NCBI RefSeq assembly: GCF_043290135.1
Contig: NC_134707.1
Span: forward strand, 140,121,319 to 140,185,318
DNA from: Rhipicephalus microplus
Lineage: Eukaryota; Arthropoda; Arachnida; Ixodida; Ixodidae
Direction: 5' to 3'
DNA length: 64,000 nt
This document shows positions 12,901 through 24,345 of the stretch, in pieces. Below the pieces are notes generated by a model. The model was not told where the DNA came from. It saw only the letters and a program-made list of their open reading frames with translations, and did not search any database. The translations under genes were made by a program, and so were the position numbers. How positions within the stretch are numbered: position 1 is the stretch's first letter; every line of letters begins with the position of its first letter.

Positions 12901-15590
12901 AGTGTCTAGTTGTGGAGTTTCTAGTTGCGGAGTTTCTAGTTGTGGAGTTTCTACTTGTGGAGTTTCTAGTTGTGGAGTTTTGAGTTGCGGAGTTTCTGGT
13001 GTCGGAGTTTCAGGTTGTGGAGTTTCTAATGGTGGAGTTTGTTAGTGTGGAGTATCTTGTTGTGGAGTTTCAAGTTCAGGAGTTTTTAGTTGTGGATTTC
13101 GAAGTTGTAGAGTTCCTAGTTGTGGAGGTTCTAGTGGTGTAGTTTCTAGTTGTTGAGTTTCTAGTTGCTGAGTTTCTAGTCGCGAAGTCTCAAATTGTGG
13201 AGTTTCTAGCTGTGGATTTTGAAGTTGTAGAGTTCCTAGTTGCGGAGTGTCTAGATGGAAGTTTCTAGTTGTTGAGTTTCTAGTTGACGAGTTTCTATTT
13301 GCGAAGTCTCAAGTTGTGGAGTTTCTAGCTGTGGAGTTTCTAGTTGCGGAGTTTGTAGCTGCAGAGTATCTAGTTGCAGAGTTTCTAGTTGTGGAGATTC
13401 TAGTGTCCGAGTTTCTTGTTGCGAAGTCTCAAGTTGTGGAGTTTCTAGCTGTGGAGTTTCTAGTTGCGGAGTTTCTAGTTGCAGAGTTTCTAGTTGCGGA
13501 GTTTCTAGTTGTGGAGTTTCTAGTTGTGGAATTTGTAGTTGTAGAGTATCGTGTTGTGGTGTTTCAAGTTGTGGAGTTTCTAGCTGTGGAGTTTCTAGTT
13601 GTGGAGTTTCTAGTTGCAGAGTTTCTAGTTGCGGAGTTTTCTAGTTGTGGAGATTCTAGTGGCGGAGTTTCAAGTTGTGGAGTTTCTAGTTGCGGAGTTA
13701 CTAGCTGTGGAGTTTGTAGTGGCGGAGTCTCTAGTTGTGCAGTCTCTAGTTGTTGAGTTGCTAGTTGTGAAGTATATAGTTGTGGGGTTTCTAGCTCTGG
13801 AGTTTCTAGTTGCGGAGTTTCTAGTTGCAAAGTTTCTAGTTGCGGAATTTCTAGTTGCAGAGATTCTAGTTGTGGAGTTTCTAGCTGTGGAGTTTCTAGT
13901 GGTTGAGTTTACAGTTGACGAGTTTCTATTTGCGAAATCTCGAGTTGTGGAGTTTCTAGCTGTGAAGTTTCTAGTTGCAGAGTTTCTAGTTGCGAAGTTT
14001 TCAGTTGTGGAGTTTCCAGTTGTGGAAATTCAATCTGTGTAGTTTCTAGTTGTGGAGTCTCAATTTTGGAGTTCCTAGTTGTGGAGTCTCTAGTTGTCGA
14101 GTTTCTAGTTGTGGAGTGTCTATTTGTGGAGTTTCTAGTTGTGAAGTTTCTAGTTGTGGAGTTTCTAGTTGGAGTTTTTAGATTTCGAGCTTCTAGTTGT
14201 AGATTTTCTATTTGCAGAGTTCCTCATTGTTGGGTTTCTAGTTGTGGAATTTCTAGCTGTGGAGTTTCTACTTATAGAATCTCTAGTCGAGGAGTTTCTA
14301 GTTGTGTAGTTTCTATCTGAGGAGTTTCTAAATGCAAAGTCTCTAGTTGTGCAGTCTCTAGTTGTGGAGTTTCTAGTTGTGGAGTTTCTTCTTGGGGAGT
14401 TTCTAGTTGTGAAGTTTCTAGTTGTGGATTTTCTAGTTGCGGAGTTTCTAGTTGCGGAGTTTCAAGTTGGGGAGTTTCTACTTGAGTTTATAGTTGTGGA
14501 TTTTCTAGTTGCAATGTTTCGGTTTGCAGAGTTTCAAGTTGTGGAGTTTCTAGTTGCGGAGATTCTAGCTGCGGAGTTTCTAGTTGCGGAGTCTCTAGTT
14601 GTGCAGCCTCTAGTTGTTGAGTTTCTAGTTGTGAAGTTTAGAGTTGAGGGGTTTCTAGCTGTGGAGTTTCTAGTTGCGGAGTTTCTATTTGCAGAGTTTC
14701 TAGTTGCGGAGTTTTTAGCTGCAGAGTTTCTAGTTGTGGAGTTTCTAGTTGTGGAGTTTCTAGTTGTGGAGTTTTAGTTGTGGCGTTTCCAGTTGAGGAA
14801 TTTATAGGTGTGGAGTTTGTAGTTGTTGAGTTTCTAGTTGTCGGGTTTCTAGTTGCAGAATTTCTAGTTGTGGAGTGTCTAGTTGTGGAGCTTTTAGTTG
14901 AAGAGTCTCTAGTTGTTGAGTCTCTAGCTGTGGAAATTCTGGTTGTGGAGTTTCTAGTTGAAGAGTTTGTTGTTGCGGAGTTTCTAGATGGTGCTTTTCT
15001 AGTTGTAGAGTTTCTGGCTGTGGAGCTTAGAGGTGCGGAGTTTCTGGTTGTGGAGTTTCTAGTTGTGAGGTTTGTAGTTGTGGAGTTTCTAGTGGTAGAG
15101 TTTCTAGTTGCGGAATCTCTAGTTGTGGAGTTTCTAGTTGTGGAGTATCTAAATGCGAACTCTCAAGTTGTGGAGTTTCTAGTTGTGGAGTTTCTAGCTG
15201 TGGAGTTTTTAGTTGTTGAGTTTCTAGTTGACGAGTTTCTATTTGCGAAGTCTCAAGTGTTGGAGTTTCTAGCTGTGGAGTTTCTAGTTGCGGAGTTTGT
15301 AGTTGCGGAGTTTCTAGTTGCAGAGTTTCTAGTTATGGAGATTCTATTTGCCGAGTTTCTTGTTGCGAAGTCTCAAGTTGTGGAGTTTCTAGCTGTGGAG
15401 TTTCTAGTTGCGGAGTTTCTAGTTTTGGAGTTTCTAGTTGTGGAGTTTCTAGTTGTGGAATTTGTAGTTGTGGAGTATCTAGTTGTGGTGTTTCAAGTTG
15501 TGGAGTTTCTAGCTGTGGAGTTTCTAGTTGCGGAGTTTCTAGTGGCAGATTTTCTAGCTGCGGAGTTTTCTAGTTGTGGAGATTCTAGTT
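6960..15590 (+). repeat. Tandem higher-order repeat, period about 3.14 kb
   Basis: Three consecutive units start at the landmark gtctagatggaag at 6960, 10103 and 13247 (spacing 3,143 and 3,144). Secondary landmarks keep the spacing: 7342, 10485, 13629; 8077, 11220, 14349; 8493, 11636, 14780. Units 1 and 2 are complete. Unit 3 follows until about 15590, then switches to other monomers. Differences between units are scattered single bases and whole-monomer changes, such as an extra gtgtctatttgtgg monomer at 7840 and 10983 missing from unit 3. This is classic higher-order repeat structure from recent unequal exchange. Confidence 0.88.
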
Positions 15591-15599
15591 GTGGAGTTT

Positions 15600-17280
15600 C
15601 TAGTTGTGGAGTGTCTACTTGTGGAGTTTCTAGTTGTGGAGTATCTAGTTGCGGAGTCACTAATTGTGCAGTCTCTAGTTTTGGAGTCTCTAGTTGTGGA
15701 GTTTCTGGTTGTGGAGTTTATAGTTGTGGAATTTCTAGCTGTGGAGATTCTAGTTGCGGAGTTTCTAGTTGCAGAGTTTCTAGTTGTGGAGTTTCTAGTT
15801 GTGGAAATTTAGTTGTGGAGTTTAAAGTTGTGGAATATACAGGTGTGGAGTTTCTAGTTGTGGAGTTTCTAGTTTTCGGGTTTCTAGTTACGGAGTTTCT
15901 AGTTGTGGAATTTCTAGTTGTGGAGCTTTTAGTTGAGGAGTCTCTAGTTGTTGAGTCTCTAGTTGTGGAAGTTCTAGTTGTGGAGTTTCTAGTTGCGGAG
16001 TTTCCTGTTGCGGAGTTTCTTGTTCGGAGTTTCTAGATGTGGAGTTTCTGGTTTTGGAGTTTCTGGCTGTGGAGTTTCTAGTTGTGGAGTTTCTAGTTGC
16101 GAAGTCTCAAGTTGTGGAGTTTCTAGTTGTGGAGTTTCAAGTTGTGGAGCTTCTAGTGGCGGGGTTCGTAGTTGTGGGTTTCGTAGTTGTGGAGTTTCTA
16201 GTTACGGAGTTTCAAGTTGTGGAGTTTCTCGTTGTGGAGTCTCTAGTTGTGGATTGTCTAGCTGTGGAGTTTCTAGTTGCGGAGTTTTTAGTTGCGGAGT
16301 TTCTCGTTGTGAAGTTTCTAGTTGTGGAGTTTCTAGTTGTGGAGTTTCTAGTTGTGGAGTCTGTAGTTGTGGAGTATCTATTTGTTGGGTTTCAAGTTGT
16401 GGAGTTTCTAGCTGTGGAGTTTCTAGTTGCAGGGTTTCTAGTTGCGGAGTTTTCTAGTTGTGGAGTTTCTAGTTGCGGAGTTTCTAGCTGCGAAGTTTCA
16501 AGTTGTGGAGTTTCTAGTTGTGGAGTTTCTGGTTGTGGAGTTTTTAGTTGTGGAGTCTCTAGTTGTGGAGTCTCTAGTTGTGGAGTTTCTAGTTGTGGAG
16601 TGTCTACTTGTGGAGTTTCTAGTTGTGGAGTTTCTAGCTGTGGAGTTTCTAGTTGCAGGGTTTCCAGTTTCGGAGTTTCTAGCTGTGGAGTTTCTAGGTG
16701 CGGAGTCTCTAGTTGTGCAGTCTCTGGTTTTAGAGTCTCTGGCTGTGGAGTTTCTAGTTGTGGAGTTTCTAGTTGCGAAGTGTCTAGTTATGGAGTTGTA
16801 AAGTTTCTAGTTGTGGAGCTTCTAGTTGCGGAGTTTCTAGCTGTGGAGTTTCAAGTTGCAGAGTCTCTAGTTGTGCAGTCTCTAGTTGTGGAGTCTCTGG
16901 CTGTGGAGTTTCTAGTTGTGGAGTTTCGAGTTGTGGAGTTTCTATTTGCGGAGTTTCTTGTTGCGGAGTTTCTAGTTGTGGATTTTCTGGCTGTGGAGTT
17001 TCTAGTTGCGGAGTTTCTAGTTGTGGAGTTTCTAGTTGTGGAGTCTCTAGTTGTGGAGTTTCTAGTTGTGGAGTTTCTAGTTGTGGGGTTCGTAGTTGTG
17101 GGGTTCGTAGTTGTGCAGTTTCTAGTTGTGGAGTCTCTACTTGTGAAGTTTCCATTTGTGGTGTTTCTAGCTGTGGAGTTTCTAGTTGCGGAGTTTCTAG
17201 ATGCAGAGTTTCTAGTTGCGGAGTTTTCTAGTTGTGGAGATTCCAGTGGCGGAGTTTCTAGTTGCGGAGTTTTTAGCTGC
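15600..17280 (+). repeat. Higher-order block shared with 27540-29310
   Basis: This stretch carries distinctive monomers such as gagtcactaattgtg, gttatggagttgtaaag and gcttctagtggcggg. They recur in the same order at about 27540-29310 (offset 11,962 then 11,992 bases) and again about 7.86 kb further on at 35396-37170. The copies near 28 and 36 kb carry extra whole monomers, for example near 28050 and 29070, explaining the offset change. Confidence 0.75.
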
Positions 17281-18651
17281 AGAGTTTCTAGTTGTGGAGT
17301 TTCTAGTTGTGGAGTTTCTAGTTTTGGAGTTTTAGTTGTGCGTTTCAAGTTGAGGAATTCATAGGTGTGGAGTTTGTAGTTGTTGAGTTTCTAGTTATCG
17401 GGTTTCTAGTTGCAGAATTTCTAGTGGTGGAGTGTCTAGTTGTGGAGCTTTTATTTGAAGAGTCCCTAGTTGTTGAGTCTCTAGCTGTGGAAATTCTAGT
17501 TGTGGAGTTTCTAGTTGAAGAGTTTGTTGTTGCGGAGTTTCTAGATTGTGTTTTTCTAGTTGTAGAGTTTCTGGCTGTGGAGTTTCCAGTTGCGGAGTTT
17601 CTAGTTGTGGAGTTTCTAGTTGTGAGGTTTGTAGTTGTGGAGTTTCTAGTGGTAGAGTTTCTAGTTGTGGAATCTCTAGTTGTGGAGTTTCTAGTTGTGG
17701 AGTATCTAAATGCGAACTCTCAAGTTGTGGAGTTTCTAGTTGTGGAGTTTCTAGCTGTGGAGTTTCTAGTTGTTGAGTTTCTAGTTGACGAGTTTCTATT
17801 TGCGAAGTCTCAAGTGTTGGAGTTTTTAGCTGTGGAGTTTCTAGTTGCGGAGTTTGTAGTTGCTAAGTTTGTAGTTGCAGAGTTTCTAGTTATGGAGATT
17901 CCATTTGCCGAGTTTCTTGTTGCGAAGTCTCAAGTTGTGGAGTTTCTAGCTGTGGAGTTTCTAGTTGCGGAGTTTCTAGTTGTGGAGTTTCTAGTTGTGA
18001 AGTTTCTAGTTGTGGAATTTGTAGTTGTGGAGTATCTAGTTGTGGTGTTTCAAGTTGTGGAGTTTCTAGCTGTGGAGTTTCTAGTTGCGGAGTTTCTAGT
18101 GGCAGAGTTTCTAGCTGCGGAGTTTTCTAGTTGCGGAGATTCTAGTGGCGGAGTTTCAAGTTGTGGAGTTTCAAGTTGCGGAGTTACTAGCTATGGAGTT
18201 TCTAGTTGCGGAGTCTCTAGTTGTGCAGTCTCTAGTTGTTGAGTTGCTAGTTGTGAAGTTTCTAGTTGTGGGGTTTCTAGCTGTGTAGTTTCTAGTTGCG
18301 GAGTTTCTAGTTGCAGAGTTTCTAGTTGCGGAGTTTCTAGTTGGGGAGTTTCTAGTTGTTGAGTTTCTAGCTGTGGAGTTTCTAGTCGCGGAGTTTCTGG
18401 TTGCAGAGTTTCTAGTTGCGGAGTTTCTAGATGCTGAGTTTCTAGTTGTGGAGTTTCTAGTTGTGGAATTTTAGTTGTGGAGTTTCAAGTTGTGGAATTT
18501 CAAGTTGTGGAATTTATAGGTGTCGAGTTTCTAGTTATTGAGTGTCTAGTTGTGGAGTTTCTAGTTGTAGAGTTCCTAGTTGTGGAGTTTCTAGTGGTGG
18601 AGTTTCTAGTTGTTGAGTTTCTAGTTGCTGAGTTTCTAGTCGCGAAGTCTC

Positions 18652-21211
18652 AAATTGTGGAGTTTATAGCTCTGGATTTTGAAGTTGTAGAGTTCCTAGT
18701 TGCGGAGTGTCTAGATGGAAGTTTCTAGTTGTTGAGTTTCTAGTTGACGAGTTTCTATTTGCGAAGTCTCAAGTTGTGGAGTTTCTAGCTGTTGAGTTTC
18801 TAGTTGCGGAGTTTCTAGTTGTGGAGTTTCTAGTTGTGGAGTTTCTAGTTGTGGAATTTGTAGTTGTGGAGTATCTAGTTGTGGTGTTTCAAGTTTTGGA
18901 GTTTCTAGCTGTGGAGTTTCTAGTTGCGGAGTTTCTAGTGGCAGAGTTTCTAGCTGCGGAGTTTTCTAGTTGCGGAGATTCTAGTGGCGGAGTTTCAAGT
19001 TGTGGAGTTTCTAGTTGCGGAGTTACTAGCTATGGAGTTTCTAGTTGCGGAGTCTCTAGTTGTGCAGTCTCTAGTTGTTGAGTTGCTAGTTGTGAAGTTT
19101 CTAGTTGTGGGGTTTCTAGCTGTGTAGTTTCTAGTTGCGGAGTTTCTAGTTGCAGAGTTTCTAGTTCCGGAGTTTCTAGTTGCAGAGATTCTAGTTGTGG
19201 AGTTTCTTGTTGGGGAGTTTCTAGTTGTTGAGTTTCTAGCTGTGGAGTTTCTAGTCGCGGAGTTTCTGGTTGCAGAGTTTCTAGTTGCGGAGTTTCTAGA
19301 TGCTGAGTTTCTAGTTGTGGAGTTTCTAGTTGTGGAGTTTTAGTTGTGGAGTTTCAAGTTGTGGAATTTCAAGTTGTGGAATTTATAGGTGTCGAGTTTC
19401 TAGTTGTTGAGTGTCTAGTTGTGCAGTTTATAGTTGTAGAGTTCCTAGTTGTGGAGTTTCTAGTGGTGGAGTTTCTAGTTGTTGAGTTTCTAGTTGCTGA
19501 GTTTCTAGTCGCGAAGTCTCAAATTGTGGAGTTTCTAGCTCTGGATTTTGAAGTTGTAGAGTTCCTAGTTGCGGAGTGTCTAGATGGAAGTTTCTAGTTG
19601 TTGAGTTTCTAGTTGACGAGTTTCTATTTGCGAAGTCTCAAGTTGTGGAGTTTCTAGCTGTGGAGTTTCTAGTTTAGGAGTTTGTAGCTGAGGAGTTTCT
19701 AGTTGCAGAGCTTCTAGTTGTTGAGATTCTAGTGTCCGAGTTTCTAGTTGCGAAGTCTCAAGCTGTGGAGTTTCTAGCTGTGGAGTTTCTAGTTGTGGAG
19801 TTTCTAGTTGTGGAATTTGTAGTTGTGGAGTATCGTGTTGTGGTGTTTCAAGTTGTGGAGTTTCTAGCTGTGGAGTTTCTAGTTTGGAGTTTCTAGTTGC
19901 AGAGTTTCTAGTTGCGGAGTTTTCTAGTTGTGGAGTTTCTAGTTTCAGAGTTTCTAGTTGCGGAGTTTTCTAGTTGGGGAGATTCTAGTTGCGGAGTTTC
20001 TAGTTGTGGAGTTTCTAGTTGCGGAATTTGTAGTTGTGGAGTATCTAGTTGTGGTGTTTCAAGTTGTGGAGTCTATAGTTGTGAAGTATCTATATGTTGG
20101 GTTTCAAGTTGTGGAGTTTCTAGCTGTGGAGTTTCTAGCTGTGGAGTTTCTAGTGGTTGAGTTTCCAGTTGACGAGTTTCTATTTGCGAAGTCTCAAGTT
20201 GTGGAGTTTCTAGCTGTAAAGTTTCTAGTTGCAGAGTTTCTAGTTGCGGAGTTTTCAGTTGTGGAGTTTCTAGTTGTGGAATTTTAATCTGTGTAGTTTC
20301 TAGTTGTGGAGTCTCAATTTTGAAGTTGCTAGTTGTGGAGTTCCTAGTTGTGGAGTTTCTAGTTGTGGAGTGTCTATTTGTGGAGTTTCTAGTTGTGAAG
20401 TTTCTAGTTGTAGAGTTTCTAGTTGGAGTTTTTAGTTTTTGAGATTCTAGTTGTAGATTTTCTAATTGCAGAGTTCCTAGTTGTGGAGTTTCTAGGTGTG
20501 GGGTTTTTAGTTGTGGAACTTGTAGTTGTGGAGTATCTAGTTGTGGTGTTTCAAGTTATGGAGTTTCTAGCTGTAGAGTTTCTAGTTGTGGAGTTTCTAG
20601 TGGCAGAGTTTCTAGTTGCGGAGTTTTCTAGTTGTTGAGATTCTAGTGGCGGAGTTTCAAGTTGTGGAGTTTCTAGTTGCGGAGTCTCTAGTTGTGCAGT
20701 CTATAGTTGTTGAGTTGATAGTTGCAGAGTTTCTAGTTGCGGAGTTTCTAGTTGCAGAGTTTCTAGTTGTGGAGTTTATAGTTGGAGAGTTTCGAGTTGC
20801 AGAGTTTCTAGTTGTGGAGTTTCTAGTTGTGGAGTTTTAGTTGTGGAGTTTCAAGTTGTGGAATTTATAGGTGTGGAGTTTCTAGTTGTTGAGTGTCTAG
20901 TTGTGGAGTTTCTAGCTGTGGAGTTTCTAGTGGTTGAGTTTCCAGTTGACGAGTTTCTATTCGCGAAGTCTCAAGTGTTGCAGTTTCTAGCTGTAAAGTT
21001 TCTAGTTGCGGAGTTTCTAGTTGCGGAGTTTCCAGTTGTGGGGTTTCTCGTTGTGGAATTTGTAGTTGTGGAGTATCTAGTTGTGGTGTTTCAAGTTGTG
21101 GAGTTTCTAGCTGTGGAGTTTCTAGTTGTGGAGTTTCTTGTGTCAGAGTTTCTAGTTGCGGAGTTTTCTAGTTGTGGAGATTCTAGTGGCGGAGTTTCAA
21201 GTTGTGAAGTT
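18652..21211 (+). repeat. Higher-order block A, copy 2
   Basis: This is the second copy of the block at 1-2560, in the same orientation, 18,651 bases apart. All major landmarks keep the spacing. Differences seen are single substitutions, such as gtctatag at 20070 against gtctgtag at 1419, and ttagttgcagag against ttagttgcatgg near 1054. Confidence 0.85.
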
Positions 21212-22441
21212 TCTAGTTGCGGAGTTACTAGCTGTGGAGTTTCCAGGTGCGGAGTCTCTAGTTTTGCAGTCTATAGTTGTTGAGTTGCTAGTTGTGAAGT
21301 TTATAGTTGTGGGGTTTCTAGCTGTTGAGTGTCTAGTTGCGGGGTTTGTAGTTGCAGAGTTTCTAGTTTCGGAGTTTCTAGTTGCAGAGATTCTAGTGGT
21401 GGTGTTTCTAGTTGTGGAGTCTCTAGTTGTGGAGTTTCTAGCTGTGGAGTTTCTAGTGGTTGAGTTTTCAGTTGACGAGTTTCTATTTGCGAAGTCTCAA
21501 GTTGTGGAGTTTCTAGCTGTAAAGTTTCTAGTTGCAGAGTTTCTAGTTGCGAAGTTTCCAGTTGTGGAGTTTCCAGTTGTGGAAATTCAATCTGTGTAGT
21601 TTATAGTTGTGGAGTCTCAATTTTGGATTTCCTAGTTGTGGAGTCTCTAGTTGTCGAGTTTCTAGTTGTGGAGTGTCTATTTGTGGAGTTTCTAGTTGTG
21701 AAGTTTCTAGTTGTGGAGTATCTAGTTGGAGTTTTTAGATTTCGAGCTTCTAGTTGTAGATTTTCTATTTGCAGAGTTCCTCGTTGTTGGGTTCCTAGTT
21801 GTGGAAATTCTAGCTGTGGAGTTTCTACTTATGGAATCTCTAGTCGAGGAGTTTCTAGTTGTGTAGTTAATATCTGAGGAGTTTCTAAATGCAAAGTCTC
21901 TAGTTGTGCAGTCTCTAGTTGTGGAGTTTCTAGTTGTGGAGTTTCTTGTTGGGGAGTTTCTAGTTGTGAAGTTTCTAGTTGTGGATTTTCTAGTTGTGGA
22001 TTTTCTAGTTGCAGAGTTTCGATTTGCAGAGATTCAAGTTGCGGAGTTTCTAGTTGGAGTTTTTAGTTTTCGAGTTTCTAGTTGTAGATTTTCTATTTGC
22101 AGAGTTCCTAGTTGTGGAGTTTATAGTTGTGGGGTTTCTAGTTGTGGAAATTCTAGCTGTGGAGTTTCTACTTATGAAATCTCTAGTTGTGGAGTTTCTA
22201 GTTGTGGAGTTTCTAGTTGTGGAGTTTCTAGCGGTGGAGTTTCTGGTTGTGGAGTCTCTAGTTGGGGAGTTTTTAGTTGTGGAGTTTCTAGTTGCGAACT
22301 CTCAAGTTGTGGAGTTTCTAGTTGTGGAGTTTCTAGCTGTGGAGTTTCTAGTTGTTGAGTTTCTAGTTGACGAGTTTCTATTTGCGAAGTCTCAAGTTGT
22401 GAAATTTCTAGCTGTGGAGTTTCTAGTTGCGGAGTTTCTAG

Positions 22442-24345
22442 TGGCAAAGTTCTAGTTGCGGAGTTTGCTAGTTGTGGAGATTCTAGCTGTGGAGTTTCTA
22501 GTTGCAGAGTTTCTAGTTGTGGAGTTTCTAGTTGTGGAGTTTCTAGTTGTGGGATTTGTAGTTGTGGAGGATCGTGTTGTGGTGTTTCAAGTTGTGGAGT
22601 TTCTAGCTGTGGAGTTTCTAGTTGTGGAGTTTCTTGTGGCAGAGTTTCTAGTTGCGGAGTTTTCTAGTTGTGGAGATTCTAGTGGCGGAGTTTCAAGTTG
22701 TGAAGTTTCTAGTTGCGGAGTTACTAGCTGTGGAGTTTCCAGGTGCGGAGTCTCTAGTTTTGCAGTCTATAGTTGTTGAGTTGCTAGTTGTGAAGTTTAT
22801 AGTTGTGGGGTTTCTAGCTGTGGAGTGTCTAGTTGTGGGGTTTGTAGTTGCAGAGTTTCTAGTTTCGGAGTTTCTAGTTGCAGAGATTCTAGTGGTGGAG
22901 TTTCTAGTTGTGGAGTCTCTAGTTGTGGAGTTTCTAGCTGTGGAGTTTCTAGTGGTTGAGTTTCCAGTTGACGAGTTTCTATTTGCGAAGTCTCAAGTTG
23001 TGGAGTTTCTAGCTGTAAAGTTTCTAGTTGCAGAGTTTCTAGTTGCGAAGTTTCCAGTTGTGGAGTTTCCAGTTGTGGAAATTCAATCTGTGTAGTTTCT
23101 AGTTGTGGAGTCTCAATTTTGGAGTTCCTAGTTGTGGAGTCTCTAGTTGTCGAGTTTCTAGTTGTGGAGTGTCTATTTGTGGAGTTTCTAGTTGTGAAGT
23201 TTCTAGTTGTGGAGTATCTAGTTGGAGTTTTTAGATTTCGAGCTTCTAGTTGTAGATTTTCTATTTGCAGAGTTGCTCATTGTGGAGTTTCTAGTTGTGG
23301 GGTTTCTAGTTGTGGAAATTCTAGCTGTGGAGTTTCTACTTATGAAATCCCTAGTTGTGGAGTTTTTAGTTGTGGAGTTTCTAGTTGTGGAGTTTCTTGT
23401 TGGGGAGTTTCTAGTTGCGGAGTTTCTAGTTGCGGAGTTTCCAGTTGGGGAGTTTCTACTTGGGTTTATAGTTGTGGAATTTCTAGTTGCAGAGTTTCGA
23501 GTTGCGGTGTTTCAAGTTGTGGAGTTTCTAGTTGCGGAGTTTCTAGTTGCGGAGTCTCTAGTTGTGCAGTCTCTAGTTGTTGAGTTTCTAGTTGTGAAGT
23601 TTATAGTTGAGGGGTTTCTAGCTGTGGAGTTTCTAGTTGCGGAGTTTCTATTTGCAGAGTTTCTAGTTGCGGAGTTTTTAGCTGCAGAGTTTCTAGTTGT
23701 GGAGTTTCTAGTTGTGGAGTTTCTAGTTGTGGAGTTTTAGTTGTGCGTTTCCAGTTGAGGAATTCATAGGTGTGGAGTTTGTAGTTGTTGAGTTTCTAGT
23801 TATCGGGTTTCTAGTTGCAGAATTTTTAGTGGTGGAGTGTCTAGTTGTGGAGCTTTTATTTGGAGAGTCTCTAGTTGTTGAGTCTCTAGCTGTGGAAATT
23901 CTAGTTGTGGAGTTTCTAGTTGAAGAGTTTGTTGTTGCGGAGTTTCTAGATTGTGTTTTTCTAGTTGTAGAGTTTCTGGCTGTGGAGTTTCCAGTTGCGG
24001 AGTTTCTAGTTGTGGAGTTTCTAGTTGTGAGGTTTGTAGTTGTGGAGTTTCTAGTGGTAGAGTTTCTAGTTGTGGAATCTCTAGTTGTGGAGTTTCTAGT
24101 TGTGGAGTATCTAAATGCGAACTCTCAAGTTGTGGAGTTTCTAGTTGTGGAGTTTCTAGCTGTGGAGTTTTTAGTTGTTGAGTTTCTATTTGCGAAGTCT
24201 CAAGTGTTGGAGTTTCTAGCTGTGGAGTTTCTAGTTGCGGAGTTTGTAGTTGCGGAGTTTCTAGTTGCAGAGTTTCTAGTTGTGGAGATTCTATTTGCCG
24301 AGTTTCTTGTTGCGAAGTCTCAAGTTGTGGAGTTTCTAGCTGTGG
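22442..24345 (+). repeat. Higher-order block B, copy 2
   Basis: This is the second copy of 4290-6208 at an offset of about 18.15 kb. Near 24190 one monomer is missing. Near 24349 about 80 bases present in related units (compare 12250-12345) are missing, joining gctgtggag directly to ttgtggtgtttc. Confidence 0.78.
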
